A stretch of DNA of 64,000 nucleotides from Xiphydria camelus (taxonomy: Eukaryota; Arthropoda; Insecta; Hymenoptera; Xiphydriidae), in contig OY783197.1 of assembly GCA_963678675.1 (NCBI GenBank), positions 17,367,543-17,431,542 of the forward strand, written 5' to 3'. The position numbers and the translations under genes were made by a program. Under the pieces are notes generated by a model. It saw only the letters and a list, made by a program, of their open reading frames with translations, was not told the origin of the DNA and searched no databases. This document shows, one piece after another, positions 58,553-64,000 of the stretch. Within the stretch, counting starts at the first letter, position 1, and each line of letters begins with the position of its first letter.

Positions 58553-60799
58553 CCGCTAAACGGCTGAGCTTGAGCGACTCGATCGCACCGGCGCGTCACG
58601 GTGGAACCGATGCTCCGAGAGGTACGCGAGTAGGTAGGTCCGTGCGAAAAGTTTTTATCGTCGCGAAAAAAACGCAGGTAGGTTGCGCGACGTGTAACCT
58701 CCGCGCGCGTGGGTCTAGTCTCTTATTGAACGGACCGAGCGGGATCGCCGAGACGCGATACGTAACGCGCGTATATCGGTCAATGGTGCGATGGGTCGAC
58801 GCGTGTCTCCTCTTTCGCCGCTCGACCGAGTGGTATAGGATTTTCGATCATTACATCGGGACGCGTTCTCGACTCCGTGCACGATATATCCTCGCGCAAC
58901 ACTTCCGTATATGTACGTAGAATTATCGAGCGCGAAGCTCGGGGGAAAAACAGAAAGCAGAGGCACCAACGACTCGCGCACCGCGGTGACTCGTCGCTTC
59001 CCTGAAACGGCGAGCAACAGTTTGTATACTCGACATTAATTTTAACCGCTGCGAGGAGACGGAGCGCTTCCACGAAAACGCTCGATTTCTCGCCGAGGGA
59101 GGGCCGGAGGGGCGGCATAGTTATACGGACGATCGCGTCGTAGCCACGGATATATCGTTCGTATACGCTTTCGTGGATCTTCGCGAATCTTTGCGCCGCT
59201 TCGTACCCGTTTGGACGTCGCGCCGCGCGCCGCACAGTGGAGTAAAACGCGCTTTTAATGTTCAAAAGTCGCTACAGACTTTACTTCTTATCCGATTTCA
59301 AAGATTCTTTTTTTAAAAGAATCAGCACTAAATTTGGAACAAAAGTAATATAGTCGATTTTTTATTTTACTGGCCATATTCACTGTAGACCCAATATGGT
59401 GGATGTAAAAATTGAATATTCAATCTTTTTGCGTCAAATGTGATGTACAACGATTCTTGACGTCGTCGATTATGAACCCATTGTTAAAATAACTAAACTC
59501 AAATTTCCGGATCCAGTACGACCATATTTCAGTGAACTAAACAACTTTGATAAAATAACACAAAAGAAAGGAGACGAAAGTGCTTTTCAATTCGGATTAT
59601 CTACTTTACATGCTCTCGGATACGTGTTTTATGGGATGTACTTTTTTCTCGAGACCATATTTTGATTCCTCAATTAACAGGAATCGGTGAGAATTTAATT
59701 AAACGATTTGGCATTATTTTACAAACATTGGCTTGTGGAACAAATGTTGATACTGCCAACTTTGCAAAATATGCACTCGAGACTGCAAAACTGTATAGGT
59801 ACTTTAAACTATTTTTACTTTGATTTATATCCTTGGTACTCAATGTCAGCAACTGTTCATGAGATGTTGTTGCAGAGAGCAAAGGTTATGAATAATTTCC
59901 ATCTTCTTATTGGCGAGTTATCTGAAGAAGCTGCAGAAGCTCGCCATAAGAAGTTCAAACAATTTCGTGAATTACACTCAAAAAATGTCACGTTTAGTCA
60001 CGAATGAACAATTAATTAATGCATAAATTATTAATCTCGTCAAATCCTTACATAGCCTGTTTCAGGCAAGAATGGAAAAAGCACGAAACTCCTTTAGATT
60101 CTGAGTGTTTGGATATGATCATACTGGGGATCCAGAAATTTCAATCGAATTATTTCAATAGCAGATTCATAATCAGTGATGCCAAGAACCGTTGTATACC
60201 ACATTGACGCAAAAAGATTAAATATTTATTAATAATTTGAATAATAAATAATAATTTTGAATAATTGTCACGTCCGCCAAATTGGATTTACAATGGATGG
60301 AAGCGGTAAAATGATAAATCGGCTACCTTACGTTCGTTCCAAATGTAATGCTGATTATTTTAAAAAAAGAATCTTTGGAATCGGATAAAAGTCCGTTTTG
60401 CCCCACTGTGCTACAGCACGTAGACTCCTCGTTAAATCCGACCAGCCGAACGCGCGTACGCATATACGCGCACGGCTGGAGCGATTTCCGCGAATCGTGC
60501 CCGCGCCGGAATAACCCCCGCGAGCCCCGCAATTTTCTCAACGCGCGGAAGCGAACGCGCGAGCTCTACTTTCCTGGAAGCCCGGCGAACGCAACGCCAA
60601 CGCGGGCCTTTCGGGCGCGCCGCTAACCGGGACACCAATTTCCGGAGGGATGAACGGGCGGAAACTGTGGGATCGCGGCGCATACTGCGGTGGAGGGTCG
60701 TGCGAGGCTTACCTTCTCCGTTGGTGGTGAGCGAGCCGGGAACTGGCAGGGGGCCGATGTTTCTACACCGGTGAGAATCCCCTTCCCCGGGAGCGCGAT
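27026..60799 (-). CDS. Dad: Inhibitory Smad Dad (Smad6/7-like), C-terminal part
   Basis: Exons seen on the minus strand: 60799-60713, 28045-27845 and 27369-27026. The last two encode a complete MH2 domain: [20 protein letters not shown], then RSKIGLG, then [20 protein letters not shown], then [13 protein letters not shown] and [20 protein letters not shown] before the stop. The tail lacks the SSxS receptor phosphorylation motif, and the sequence matches Smad6/7, so this is an inhibitory Smad that damps BMP/Dpp signalling. The 87-bp exon at 60.7 kb encodes linker-like residues ([17 protein letters not shown]), has a GTAAGC donor, and ends in phase 1, exactly what the 28-kb exon (GA|GAG) needs. 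The join implies an intron of 32,667 bp and is inferred. MH1 exons were not found and probably lie beyond 64 kb. Confidence 0.9.
27484..27816. mobile_element. MITE in the Dad MH2 intron
   Basis: The left end TGCCCTCCTAAGAAAGAAGG, continuing to GCAAAAT, is inverted at 27780-27816. A second palindrome inside pairs CGTCGGCTTACATGTAAGAC with its inverse around 27690-27726. About 333 bp, with no transposase frame. It separates the two MH2 exons. Confidence 0.85.
28488..29387. mobile_element. Outer MITE of a nested pair
   Basis: The end TCCCGGCGTCACG is followed by GTTCTGTCGCTG and, inward, by ACTTTTTAAA; the inverse sits at 29347-29387. Without the insert it is about 210 bp. It is interrupted by another element at 28613-29300. 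Confidence 0.75.
28613..29300. mobile_element. AT-rich inner element of the nested pair
   Basis: Ends are CATCCCGCAT and ATGCGGGATG, with subterminal ATGTGC and GCGCATAT. The interior is very AT-rich, with many ATATAT words. There is no transposase. About 688 bp. Confidence 0.65.
29388..30102. other. Dad intron, mixed-composition spacer
   Basis: A GC-rich patch at about 29585-29850 with no supported exon. No repeat structure was recognised. Confidence 0.4.
30220..30747 (+). mobile_element. piggyBac-type remnant with Cys-rich transposase tail
   Basis: The left edge is TTAA followed by CCCATTACTGGCC; the right edge is GGCCTGTAATGGG followed by TGAA, a one-base change from TTAA. At 30450-30558 the frame encodes [19 protein letters not shown] then [13 protein letters not shown], the C-terminal zinc-binding domain of piggyBac transposases. 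The catalytic core is missing. A second copy of the subterminal motif GGCCAAAG(A/G)TGCGTA(C/T)ACGC occurs at about 30589. Confidence 0.85.
30771..31240. mobile_element. Foldback MITE, CAGGGTGTTC ends
   Basis: TACAGGGTGTTCGTG at the left and its inverse, GTGAACACCCAGTA, at the right. The arms carry GGCTCGGTTA and its inverse TAACCGAGCC, and GGTAAAAGGC and its inverse GCCTTTTACC. About 470 bp, with no transposase. Confidence 0.8.
31905..33520. other. GC-rich block in the Dad intron
   Basis: CpG-rich with a G13 run at about 32526-32540. Several long frames overlap on both strands, which is usual for such composition, and none resembles a known family. It could include an alternative Dad promoter; I see no direct proof. 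Confidence 0.4.
33525..35175. mobile_element. Possible large inverted-repeat element
   Basis: Near the left edge is GTAACAGGTAATATTGCATAGAT, shortened here to its key part GTAACAGGTAATATTGCAT. Near the right edge the inverse, ATGCTATATTACTTGTTAC, occurs at 35123. Outer GTTATGTTGCCGTTAC and CCGTTATGTTGTCGTTCAG are similar but in direct orientation. The evidence is partial. A cleaner MITE lies inside. Confidence 0.3.
34002..34284. mobile_element. MITE of about 283 bp
   Basis: ACATGTAATATGAGGGGTAT, followed by AAATAGATGCAAAACCCGACAAG, is inverted at 34243-34284, with a few differences. The first six bases, ACATGT, are themselves a palindrome. There is no transposase frame. Confidence 0.85.
35176..35775. 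other. GC-rich intronic spacer
   Basis: CpG-rich with overlapping frames in all directions and no recognisable protein. Confidence 0.4.
35776..37740. mobile_element. Giant foldback element, about 650-bp arms
   Basis: The left arm runs from about 35776 to 36447 and the right arm from about 37064 to 37740; they are inverted copies with high identity. Outer ends are AGAGCCAGAGCC and GGCTCTGGCTCT. Inner ends are GGGCTACGAT.CGAATATATAAAT and its inverse. Both arms carry the same mirrored 33-codon reading frame ([16 protein letters not shown] at its start). The 616-bp centre holds a Cys-rich exon on the minus strand. The size and arm homogeneity resemble foldback transposons; the family is not identified. 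Confidence 0.85.
36720..36947 (-). CDS. Cys-rich putative first exon inside the foldback
   Basis: Starts at the ATG at 36947 with [11 protein letters not shown]. It continues with a Cys/His spacing ([26 protein letters not shown]) that resembles the N-terminal zinc-binding segment of repeat-borne insect proteins. After 74 codons, AAG|GTAAGA gives a good splice donor just before an in-frame stop. No second exon was found in the element. I take it as a captured or residual exon of a mobile gene. Its function is unknown. Confidence 0.45.
   Translation of the reverse strand: MNKICVFCLKKHQLLISFTEKTLTNCKAILRIRAKYNLTYDNISLPSNPGQIECYHVVCYRKFMALSKKYRQELR
37741..38269. other. Intronic spacer, nothing recognised
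   Basis: GC-rich at the left and AT-rich at the right. No repeat or exon is supported. Confidence 0.4.
38270..38424. mobile_element. Small inverted-repeat element
   Basis: GGTCGATTTTGTAACTC at 38277 is matched by the inverse GAGATACAAAATCGACC at 38401. The internal words AACCAATCA and TGATTGGTT also pair. About 155 bp. Confidence 0.65.
38425..40190. other. Intronic spacer with a possible element end at 39.45 kb
   Basis: GGCCGGTATTCATAGTC at 39444 looks like a transposon terminus and is followed by GACTT..CGTCAAG blocks in both orientations up to about 39620. Separately, ATCGTCGCTTTGGTGGTGAA near 39726 is inverted at about 40088-40110, enclosing about 380 bp and suggesting another foldback. 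No exon was seen. Confidence 0.4.
39726..40111. mobile_element. Inverted-repeat element of about 385 bp
   Basis: The left end, ATCGTCGCTTTGGTGGTGAA with CAGTCGTAACCCACA, is matched by TGTGGGTTAGAACAG with TTCACCACCAAAGCGACGAT at the right. There is no transposase frame. Confidence 0.75.
40203..40660 (-). pseudogene. Internally deleted Tc1/mariner-superfamily transposase
   Basis: On the minus strand, 40652-40434 encodes a helix-turn-helix-like start, [20 protein letters not shown]. Then 40430-40260 encodes [20 protein letters not shown], the DDE block near the C-terminus of IS630/mariner-type transposases. The two are in different frames, and the middle of the protein is absent. Confidence 0.75.
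40677..41300 (-). pseudogene. Degenerate mariner transposase
   Basis: Pieces in at least two frames include [10 protein letters not shown] or its frame partner [20 protein letters not shown], then [10 protein letters not shown], then [17 protein letters not shown] and [13 protein letters not shown]. These follow the order HTH linker, WVPHEL and GDE(S/K)W of mariner transposases. Frameshifts are visible and the C-terminal catalytic residues are missing. It abuts another transposase remnant downstream. Confidence 0.8.
41320..41535. repeat. Dispersed repeat, copy 1
   Basis: Shares GTAGAAGTTGCAAGCGTT, then GCTGTAATTTTTACT.AAATTG, and the upstream AATTTCGGTAC.AGGCC with a second copy at about 56505-56635. 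The family is unknown. Confidence 0.7.
41536..42555. other. Intronic spacer
   Basis: GC-rich at 41640-42000 with composition-driven frames. No exon or repeat is supported. Confidence 0.4.
42556..42710 (-). pseudogene. Mariner C-terminal fragment
   Basis: The terminus GTGTACAACTTTGCTTTCGC at 42561 is close to the end of the mariner piece in the SV2-like intron. On the minus strand it encodes [13 protein letters not shown], then a stop in place of Trp, then [11 protein letters not shown]. It is the same subfamily as the 20.4-kb copy, truncated at its other side. Confidence 0.8.
42851..44300. mobile_element. TTTTCGATCA-family element, copy 1
   Basis: The left end is ACCGTTACAGGCCCAGTTTTCGATCA and the right end is its near inverse, ending TCCGTGACGGTT. 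GATCGAAAAC-type motifs recur inside (44093, 44129, 44281). The interior is AT-rich, with Lys-rich short frames. It is interrupted at 43218-43840 by another element. Parts align with the copies at 45.65 and 57.2 kb. No complete transposase is visible. Confidence 0.75.
43218..43840. mobile_element. TTAA-flanked element with TCGAC-repeat hairpin ends
   Basis: TTAA lies directly on both sides (43214-43217, 43841-43844). The ends are GCTAGGAATCCACTACACTCG and its inverse. Each end is itself a hairpin made of (TCGAC)n facing (GTCGA)n, bounded by a CCAC..AGTGG-type stem. The unique centre of about 350 bp has no transposase. The TTAA flanks imply piggyBac-type mobilisation, here into the copy-1 element. 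Confidence 0.85.
44301..45651. other. GC-rich intronic block
   Basis: CpG-rich between two inverted copies of the TTTTCGATCA element. Long frames exist on both strands without family resemblance. No exon is supported. Confidence 0.4.
45652..46510. mobile_element. TTTTCGATCA-family element, copy 2
   Basis: Starts ACCGTCACGGATCCAGTTTTCGATCA and is collinear, in inverted orientation, with the right half of copy 1 (for example TTTCACGGCATTCTTTT and AAACTTTTTGTTTTGTAATT). GTTTTCGATCA recurs at about 45863, 45895 and 45921. Contains (AAT)n at about 46255-46291 and a Lys-rich minus-strand frame. The far end appears truncated. Confidence 0.7.
46511..48626. other. Intronic spacer, GC-rich toward the right
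   Basis: A 339-codon frame beginning at 47851 crosses into the adjacent MITE and is rich in Arg, Pro and Thr runs, so I do not accept it. (CCG)/(ACG) runs lie at about 48070-48125. Confidence 0.4.
48627..49276. mobile_element. Foldback MITE, TACAGGGTGTTCCA ends
   Basis: TATACAGGGTGTTCCACTCG at the left and its near inverse, ending TGGAACATCCCGTATA, at the right. A strong inner palindrome, ATCCATTGAACGGTTTGTGA with its inverse, lies at 48880-49015. About 650 bp. It has the same terminal motif as the element at 30.8 kb, but the interior differs. Confidence 0.85.
49277..51460. other. Intronic spacer with a repeat-like tail
   Basis: GC-rich. At about 50495-50795 the minus strand begins CAGGGTGTCTAGCGGTCAGG and continues into AAATCGAGAAAACGTGG, which has the look of a dispersed repeat end. 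No coding exon is supported. Confidence 0.4.
51470..51910. repeat. GTAAATA-type degenerate minisatellite
   Basis: Irregular repeats of GTAAATAGTAAA-like words for about 380 bp, leading into a GAGAGAAAG tract. A similar array in the opposite orientation occurs at 60.93-61.40 kb. Confidence 0.75.
52374..52729. mobile_element. MITE with CACGGAGAAAAA ends
   Basis: GCACGGAGAAAAACGAG at the left and TATTTTTCTCCGTGTG at the right. About 355 bp of AT-rich interior without an open frame. The same terminal motif bounds the element at 62.29 kb. Confidence 0.7.
53297..53506 (+). CDS. Short unassigned frame, possibly element-borne
   Basis: From the ATG at 53297: [20 protein letters not shown], then an amphipathic Leu/Glu-rich stretch that looks helical or coiled-coil, ending [15 protein letters not shown] acceptor-like site lies just before, at 53282. 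Composition is coding-like, but I do not recognise it. It sits between the AACACGT clusters. Confidence 0.3.
   Translation: MLSILHNSLQFRDTELQAISYFDKQISHLFLQIKEANNTFTMCRTELERFERFILRFLERYRDFFPAKS
53520..53746. mobile_element. Small MITE of about 227 bp
   Basis: TAAAACTAGGAACGCACGGAG at the left is the inverse of CTCCGTGCGTTCCTAGCTTTA at the right. The centre holds ATATTATAGT and GAGCGATAT palindromes. There is no frame. Confidence 0.85.
54510..54562. repeat. (GA)n microsatellite
   Basis: A purine run of GA dinucleotides with a few G insertions. A shorter (GA)6 follows at about 54645. Confidence 0.9.
54907..55100. mobile_element. Near-perfect foldback MITE, 194 bp
   Basis: CACTGAGAAAAAAAAAAGAT continues into TAAAAATTATTCCGT at the left; the arms then pair through GGATAATC(A/T)GAGTAC and GATC(A)AAAAATTATCCT. 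Nearly the whole element is paired, with a loop near 55005. Few mismatches suggest a young copy. Confidence 0.9.
55101..56499. other. GC-rich intronic block
   Basis: CpG-rich at 55420-56490, with long frames on both strands that mirror one another. No family resemblance was seen. Confidence 0.4.
56505..56635. repeat. Dispersed repeat, copy 2, split by mariner
   Basis: Matches the repeat at 41.32-41.54 kb (GTAGAAGTTGCAAGCGTT and GCTGTAATTTTTACT.AAATTG). It continues after the mariner insertion with ATCGTAACGATACG, compared with ATCGTAACAAC in copy 1. Confidence 0.7.
56638..57165. mobile_element. Mariner-derived element with TA duplication
   Basis: Ends are TTGGGTTGGCT and AGCCAACCCAA with TA on both sides (56636-56637, 57166-57167). 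The frame around 56880-56980 gives [20 protein letters not shown], the mariner transposase N-terminal helix-turn-helix region. An internal inverted repeat (TTTTTTTCATTTGATTT at 56769 with its inverse near 57030, and CATTAAAGTGGAATG with its inverse) shows a rearranged interior. Confidence 0.85.
57176..57975. mobile_element. TTTTCGATCA-family element, copy 3
   Basis: The right end is GATCGAAAACTTGGTCCGTGACGGTAC. The interior is the inverse of copy 1, with matches such as GACGTGCCATCAAGCC and ACATTAATACTGCAGCATTTAT. The left side, including AACAGAATTATT.AAATAGATATTTTGTAACTTATTTAT, matches copies 1 and 2. The terminal part on the left is missing. Confidence 0.75.
57976..59273. other. GC-rich intronic block with (CT)n
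   Basis: CpG-rich, with a (CT)n/(CCCT)n tract at about 58480-58553. Frames on both strands come from composition. No exon is supported. Confidence 0.4.
59274..60400 (+). mobile_element. Unclassified element with a decayed arthropod repeat ORF
   Basis: The left arm, TCCGATTTCAAAGATTCTTT with TTTAAAAGAATCAGCA, is inverted at about 60338-60385; the arms extend inward to TTGACGCAAAAAGATT and its inverse. Inside, frame pieces read [20 protein letters not shown], then [20 protein letters not shown], then [20 protein letters not shown], with at least one frameshift. This resembles an ORF that recurs in insect repeats, whose biochemical role I cannot name. Confidence 0.7.
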
Positions 60800-60919
60800 C
60801 TGAAAATAAACGCCACCCTTCAGAAACTCTCCTCCGGCTTTCTCTGAAATTTCCCCGCGCCGCGCGATAAGTCCCTCGTTGCGAGGCGCTCGATTTTGAT
60901 TTTAGTACGTTCGACCGTT

Positions 60920-61400
60920 TTCATTTCTCTCCCTTTCTCTCTCCCTTTCCTCCCCCTCTCTTTAATTTTAATTTTTCACTAGTCTTCATTTTATCTTTTA
61001 CTTTTAACTCTGCTACTCAAGTTTCGTTTAGTTTTCATTTTTAATTATATTTCTTACTCATCCTATTTTTCTTCATTTTATTTTTTATCACTCTTTCTTC
61101 GTTTTTTAATCATTCATACTTCATAATTATACTATTCGCTAGTCTTAATTTTCCCATTTACACTTAATTTTACTTACTTGGTTGTCTTTATCTTGCCGTT
61201 ACCACACAAGTACCTACCTACCTCTACTACTTGCTTCAGTCTTCGCTTTTTTGTTGCCTTACGAGTACCATACTCTTCGTATTTTGCTACTCACTTTCGC
61301 TTTCTATGTACTACTTTTGCCAGTGTCATTATCACCTTTCTGTAAATCTTCCACTTTGTGCTCTTAGGAGATATCCAGTCTTATTGTTAGAGCCGATATA
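60920..61400. repeat. TTTACTATTTAC-type minisatellite, inverse of the 51.5-kb array
   Basis: A pyrimidine-rich strand with TTTTACTTTTAACT and TTTTCATTTT words, preceded by CTCTCTCCC. Composition and order are the reverse complement of the 51.47-51.91 kb array. Confidence 0.6.
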
Positions 61401-61486
61401 ATAAACGCATCTACTCTACTTTACTCCCTCGAGAAACAGCCAACCGGTCCTCGCGAAGAAGAGCGTCTCGAGCGATTAGATATTTT

Positions 61487-61596
61487 CGTTATAAGGGCGT
61501 GAAGCGTCGTTTTTAACGAGTGTGAAGCTTTCCGCACGAGCGAAGCGAGTGCGGCAATCACACGAGTTAAAACGACGCGAAACGCCCTTATAACGA
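61487..61596. mobile_element. Compact hairpin element, 110 bp
   Basis: CGTTATAAGGGCGT at the left is inverted at the right (ACGCCCTTATAACG, with one base change). The arms continue through AACGACGC-type sequence to a loop at GCACGAGCGAAGCGAGTGC. A second pair, CACTAAGTG and CACTGAGTGACG, flanks the downstream 80 bp. Confidence 0.7.
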
Positions 61597-62923
61597 ATTC
61601 TATTTTTTGTCACTAAGTGTCAAATACGAGGTTGACGGGGTTGAGGACACCCGTGAAACCGAGTTTTACGCACTGAGTGACGAAAAATTATTAATCCACG
61701 GATCCGCCGTCGGAACGCGTGGCTCGTCTCGACGGAGAGCGCGCGTATAATCCTTTCCGGAACGCGTACGCGCGCGAGAATCGGATTCCAATTCCACGAA
61801 GCGCTACGGTTTCGCGGAACGTGAGCGCGGGTCGAACTGCGATGATTTTCGCTGGCGGGCCGCGGCGGCTGTATCGGCCCGGACGACGCTTGGGAGCCAA
61901 ATTTTCTCGCGTTCGTTGACTCACGGTGCGAGCGAAGGGGAGCGGCGTGCGTCTCTTCGAATTTATGCGGCAGCCACTCGCTGCGATCGCAGATTTCTCC
62001 GCCTTCGGTCGAAGCGAATGTTTTCGATCGCACCGAGCAGTCGCGCGTAGAGACAATGTTGCGTTATTTCTTTCGCACGAAATAGCGCTCCACCTCGCAC
62101 CGTCCCACTACGCGCGCGCATTCGAATCGTTATATACGCGTTCGCCGAAGCACGATTCACCCAAAAACAGCGAAACCAGGCGCGATTACGTTCCCCGATC
62201 GCACGTGGGATATCCGCGCCGCCCGACCACGGTCGTGCGGTAGCAATACGATGCAGCGTTCGTCGATGAGTTTGCTTGCGCGCATACCTACACGGAGAAA
62301 AATGGATTTGAAATAAAGGACACTGAGTGCCCAGATTCTGGCACTGAGTACTCAGATTCTAACATTTTATGTGATTGATTGTGTGGTACTGGAGTGACAA
62401 TTCGAATTTTTGCAATATATTGCCGTACAAAATAGCATTTCATTCTCCTTGTATGGCAAAAATTGGTACAACACAGCATATTTTTGAATAATTTGTCATT
62501 TTTTGCAATACAGCTAACGTACATATACCGTATGTCTGGCGGCAAGCGCAACACCACTTCGGCAGTTTTTCTTATTTTTCAATTATTTCAAATTTTTTTA
62601 GAAGCTTGAATGAGAAGTTCTCCCGCACCCAGCGTATTCTCAAGACCCCCGAGTGAGTATCATTAATTTTTTTCACTCATGCCCATTTCGAGGTCTTTTC
62701 CAGCCTATTTTTAGACCGTAAGATGGCATTTTTCCCGCGTGACACCGACCGGGAGTTCGCAGGCTGTTAAACGATTGCTTAGTCCGAAGTGGGTCCTTTT
62801 TCCAAAGTGATAAACGCAACGTGAAATGAGCCATGTATACTGTTTGTTTTGTTTTGAGAAATGGGCATTCGTGAGAAAAAATAGTATACCTATGTCACAC
62901 ATTCGACTGAAATCCTCGGATTT

Positions 62924-63042
62924 TTAAGACTGTGTTTAGGTTGTAGCACGAGGCATGGTGCGGGGACGAGGCTCACCTTCGGCGAGCCACGCCCTCCCAT
63001 CATACCTCGTGCTACGAGCTAATTAAACACAGTCTGAAAAAA
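62924..63042. mobile_element. Hairpin element with 10-bp target duplication
   Basis: CCTCGGATTT occurs directly on both sides (62914-62923, 63043-63052). The insert is a long palindrome: AGACTGTGTTTAG then GTAGCACGAGG at the left, and CCTCGTGCTACG then TAAACACAGTCT at the right, with a loop around CACCTTCGGCGAGCC. It is clearly a discrete insertion. Confidence 0.8.
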
Positions 63043-63089
63043 CCTCGGATTTCCGCCTAATGACATAAGATATATACGATTAGATCGAT

Positions 63090-63255
63090 GCAACACGACT
63101 TGGAAGATACACACTTCCATAATTATCAAGAAGTGAAAAATTGGGTTGCCGAGTGGATCGGCTCAAAAGGTAGACAATTCTTTCGTCGCGGAATTCAACT
63201 TCTGCCAGAAAAGTGGGAAAAAGTTACAGCTTCCGAAAGCAAATACTTCGATTGA
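63090..63255 (+). pseudogene. Mariner transposase C-terminal fragment
   Basis: Reads LEDTHFHNYQEVKNWVAEWI, then GSKGRQFFRRGIQLLPEKWE, then KVTASESKYFD and a stop at 63253-63255. This is the C-terminus of a mariner transposase, including the LP.(R/K)WEK motif. The catalytic part is absent. It is a different subfamily from the copies at 20.4 and 42.6 kb. Confidence 0.85.
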
Positions 63256-63370
63256 GGTATTCACACATTTTATAACGACATAATGTTTTTGAAACAAGAA
63301 AAAAACCGCGGCATTCTGTTGTCAGCAAATCTGAAATTTGCTGGGAGTGCAAAACTATTTTTCTCCGTGT

Positions 63371-64000
63371 ATACAGAGTGCAAGAATTCGGGCCTCTAAT
63401 GCTCGTCATTTCAACTTCATTTTTCTCCGCGTACAACGGAGCGGCGCATTGTTCGCGCGAGACGATAAACGTCCGAGACGTTTCTTATTCACGCGGAAGT
63501 GCGTTCAACCGGCGCTTCGAGCACGCGACGGCGGTCCGTCGCGTCGTAGTGCGACGCGAGGAGGGTCGCCGCCGGCGTCGACCCTACGCATCTTCCGCCG
63601 CAACGACGACGACGACGACGGCATTCCAACGAAGGAGGAGATCGACGGAGCCGCTCTTCGCGGAAATTCCACCGCTCTCCCGTGACGACACACCGACCCC
63701 CGAATAAAAATCATCCAAAATAATCAGGTAGACGCCGCGTGCGCGCTCTCTCTCTCTTTCTCTCTACTCCGTGAATACGACGAATCGTTCTCGGTCCCCC
63801 GAGTCGAGAAGAGGCCGGGCGGGCGCGAGCCGCCTTCCCTAGCCCGCGCTCCCCCTCGGCTCCGCGGCCGGTTCGTAGAAGCGGGGAGAAGAGAGAAGAG
63901 CGCCGGTCAGGATTTTAAGGATCGGTCGAATAATCGCTTCGGGATACCGGAGATTCATTAACTAAAAGAGAGGATGATGTCAGAGAGCGACCGAAAGAGC
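63371..64000. other. GC-rich right edge
   Basis: CpG-rich with (ACG)n at about 63602-63620 and a CT run at about 63746-63765. No MH1 or other conserved exon is recognised on either strand. Confidence 0.4.

Larger units (their letters stand above)
28046..60712 (-). other. Large Dad intron filled with mobile elements
   Basis: The stretch between the linker exon and the first MH2 exon. No other host coding exon could be supported in it. At least 15 inverted-repeat or transposase-derived elements were located and are listed separately, alternating with GC-rich blocks that lack coding support. The intron call depends on the exon at 60.7 kb belonging to Dad. Confidence 0.65.
62290..63370. mobile_element. 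Element with CACGGAGAAAAA ends and nested inserts
   Basis: ACACGGAGAAAAATGG at 62290 and ATTTTTCTCCGTGT at 63370. It encloses a palindrome with its own target duplication (62924-63042) and a mariner transposase tail (63090-63255). Only short terminal matches are seen, so the pairing of these two ends is tentative. Confidence 0.45.

Noticed and set aside
58327..58920. 197-codon plus-strand frame
   Set aside because: Spans a (CT)n tract, with Leu-Ser-Pro repeats only and no family resemblance.
60800..64000. MH1 domain exons of Dad
   Set aside because: Looked for the conserved MH1 Cys/His blocks on the minus strand and found none; they probably lie outside the window.
1..64000. CRISPR arrays, rRNA, tRNA genes
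   Set aside because: No regularly spaced repeat-spacer array and no rRNA core sequence were seen. No tRNA cloverleaf was recognised by eye, although a covariance search would be needed to exclude one.

Overview
This is a eukaryotic genomic window. Its genes have introns, GT-AG junctions that keep the reading frame, and animal protein families: an inhibitory Smad, Mediator subunit 8, dolichyldiphosphatase, a SINA-type RING protein and an SV2-type transporter. Gene content, intron sizes and the many short inverted-repeat elements with ends such as CACGGAGAAAAA and TACAGGGTGTTCC fit an insect, probably hymenopteran and perhaps an ant. That placement is inference. No bacterial, viral or CRISPR features were seen.

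Layout. Bases 1-1950 hold a paired CRE/CCAAT repeat and two MITEs. Bases 1951-8524 are a compact housekeeping cluster: a METTL25-like methyltransferase (+), MED8 (-), and DOLPP1 (+), which is divergent from MED8 across 314 bp. A possible small gene lies inside a MED8 intron on the opposite strand. Bases 11211-12864 carry a divergent SINA/Siah-like RING gene (-). A diverged direct repeat sits near 14 kb. Bases 16756-21759 carry a complete SV2-like major facilitator gene (+) with three inverted-repeat elements in its introns. Bases 21760-27025 are low-complexity, gene-free sequence.

From 27026 to 60799 the window is mostly one gene: Dad (Smad6/7-like, -). Two exons at 27-28 kb give a whole MH2 domain. 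A phase-matched 87-bp exon at 60.7 kb probably joins them across an intron of about 32.7 kb. The MH1-coding part is not in the window.

That intron is packed with mobile DNA, much of it nested. It includes a piggyBac-type remnant with its cysteine-rich tail, mariner remnants, an approximately 1.96-kb foldback element with 650-bp arms that encloses a spliceable Cys-rich exon, and an unclassified family (three copies) built around TTTTCGATCA motifs. One copy of that family has taken in a TTAA-flanked element made of TCGAC repeats. About a dozen other MITE-like palindromes are present. GC-rich blocks at 32-33.5, 35.2-35.8, 44.3-45.4, 47.8-50.2, 55.4-56.5, 58-59.2 and 60.4-60.9 kb look promoter-like, but no protein-coding exon could be supported there apart from the 60.7-kb Dad exon.

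The cellular genes are not one pathway: RNA or protein methylation, transcription, dolichol recycling for N-glycosylation, ubiquitin ligation, transport and BMP feedback inhibition. The main interest is in how transposons have shaped the introns and possibly promoters.
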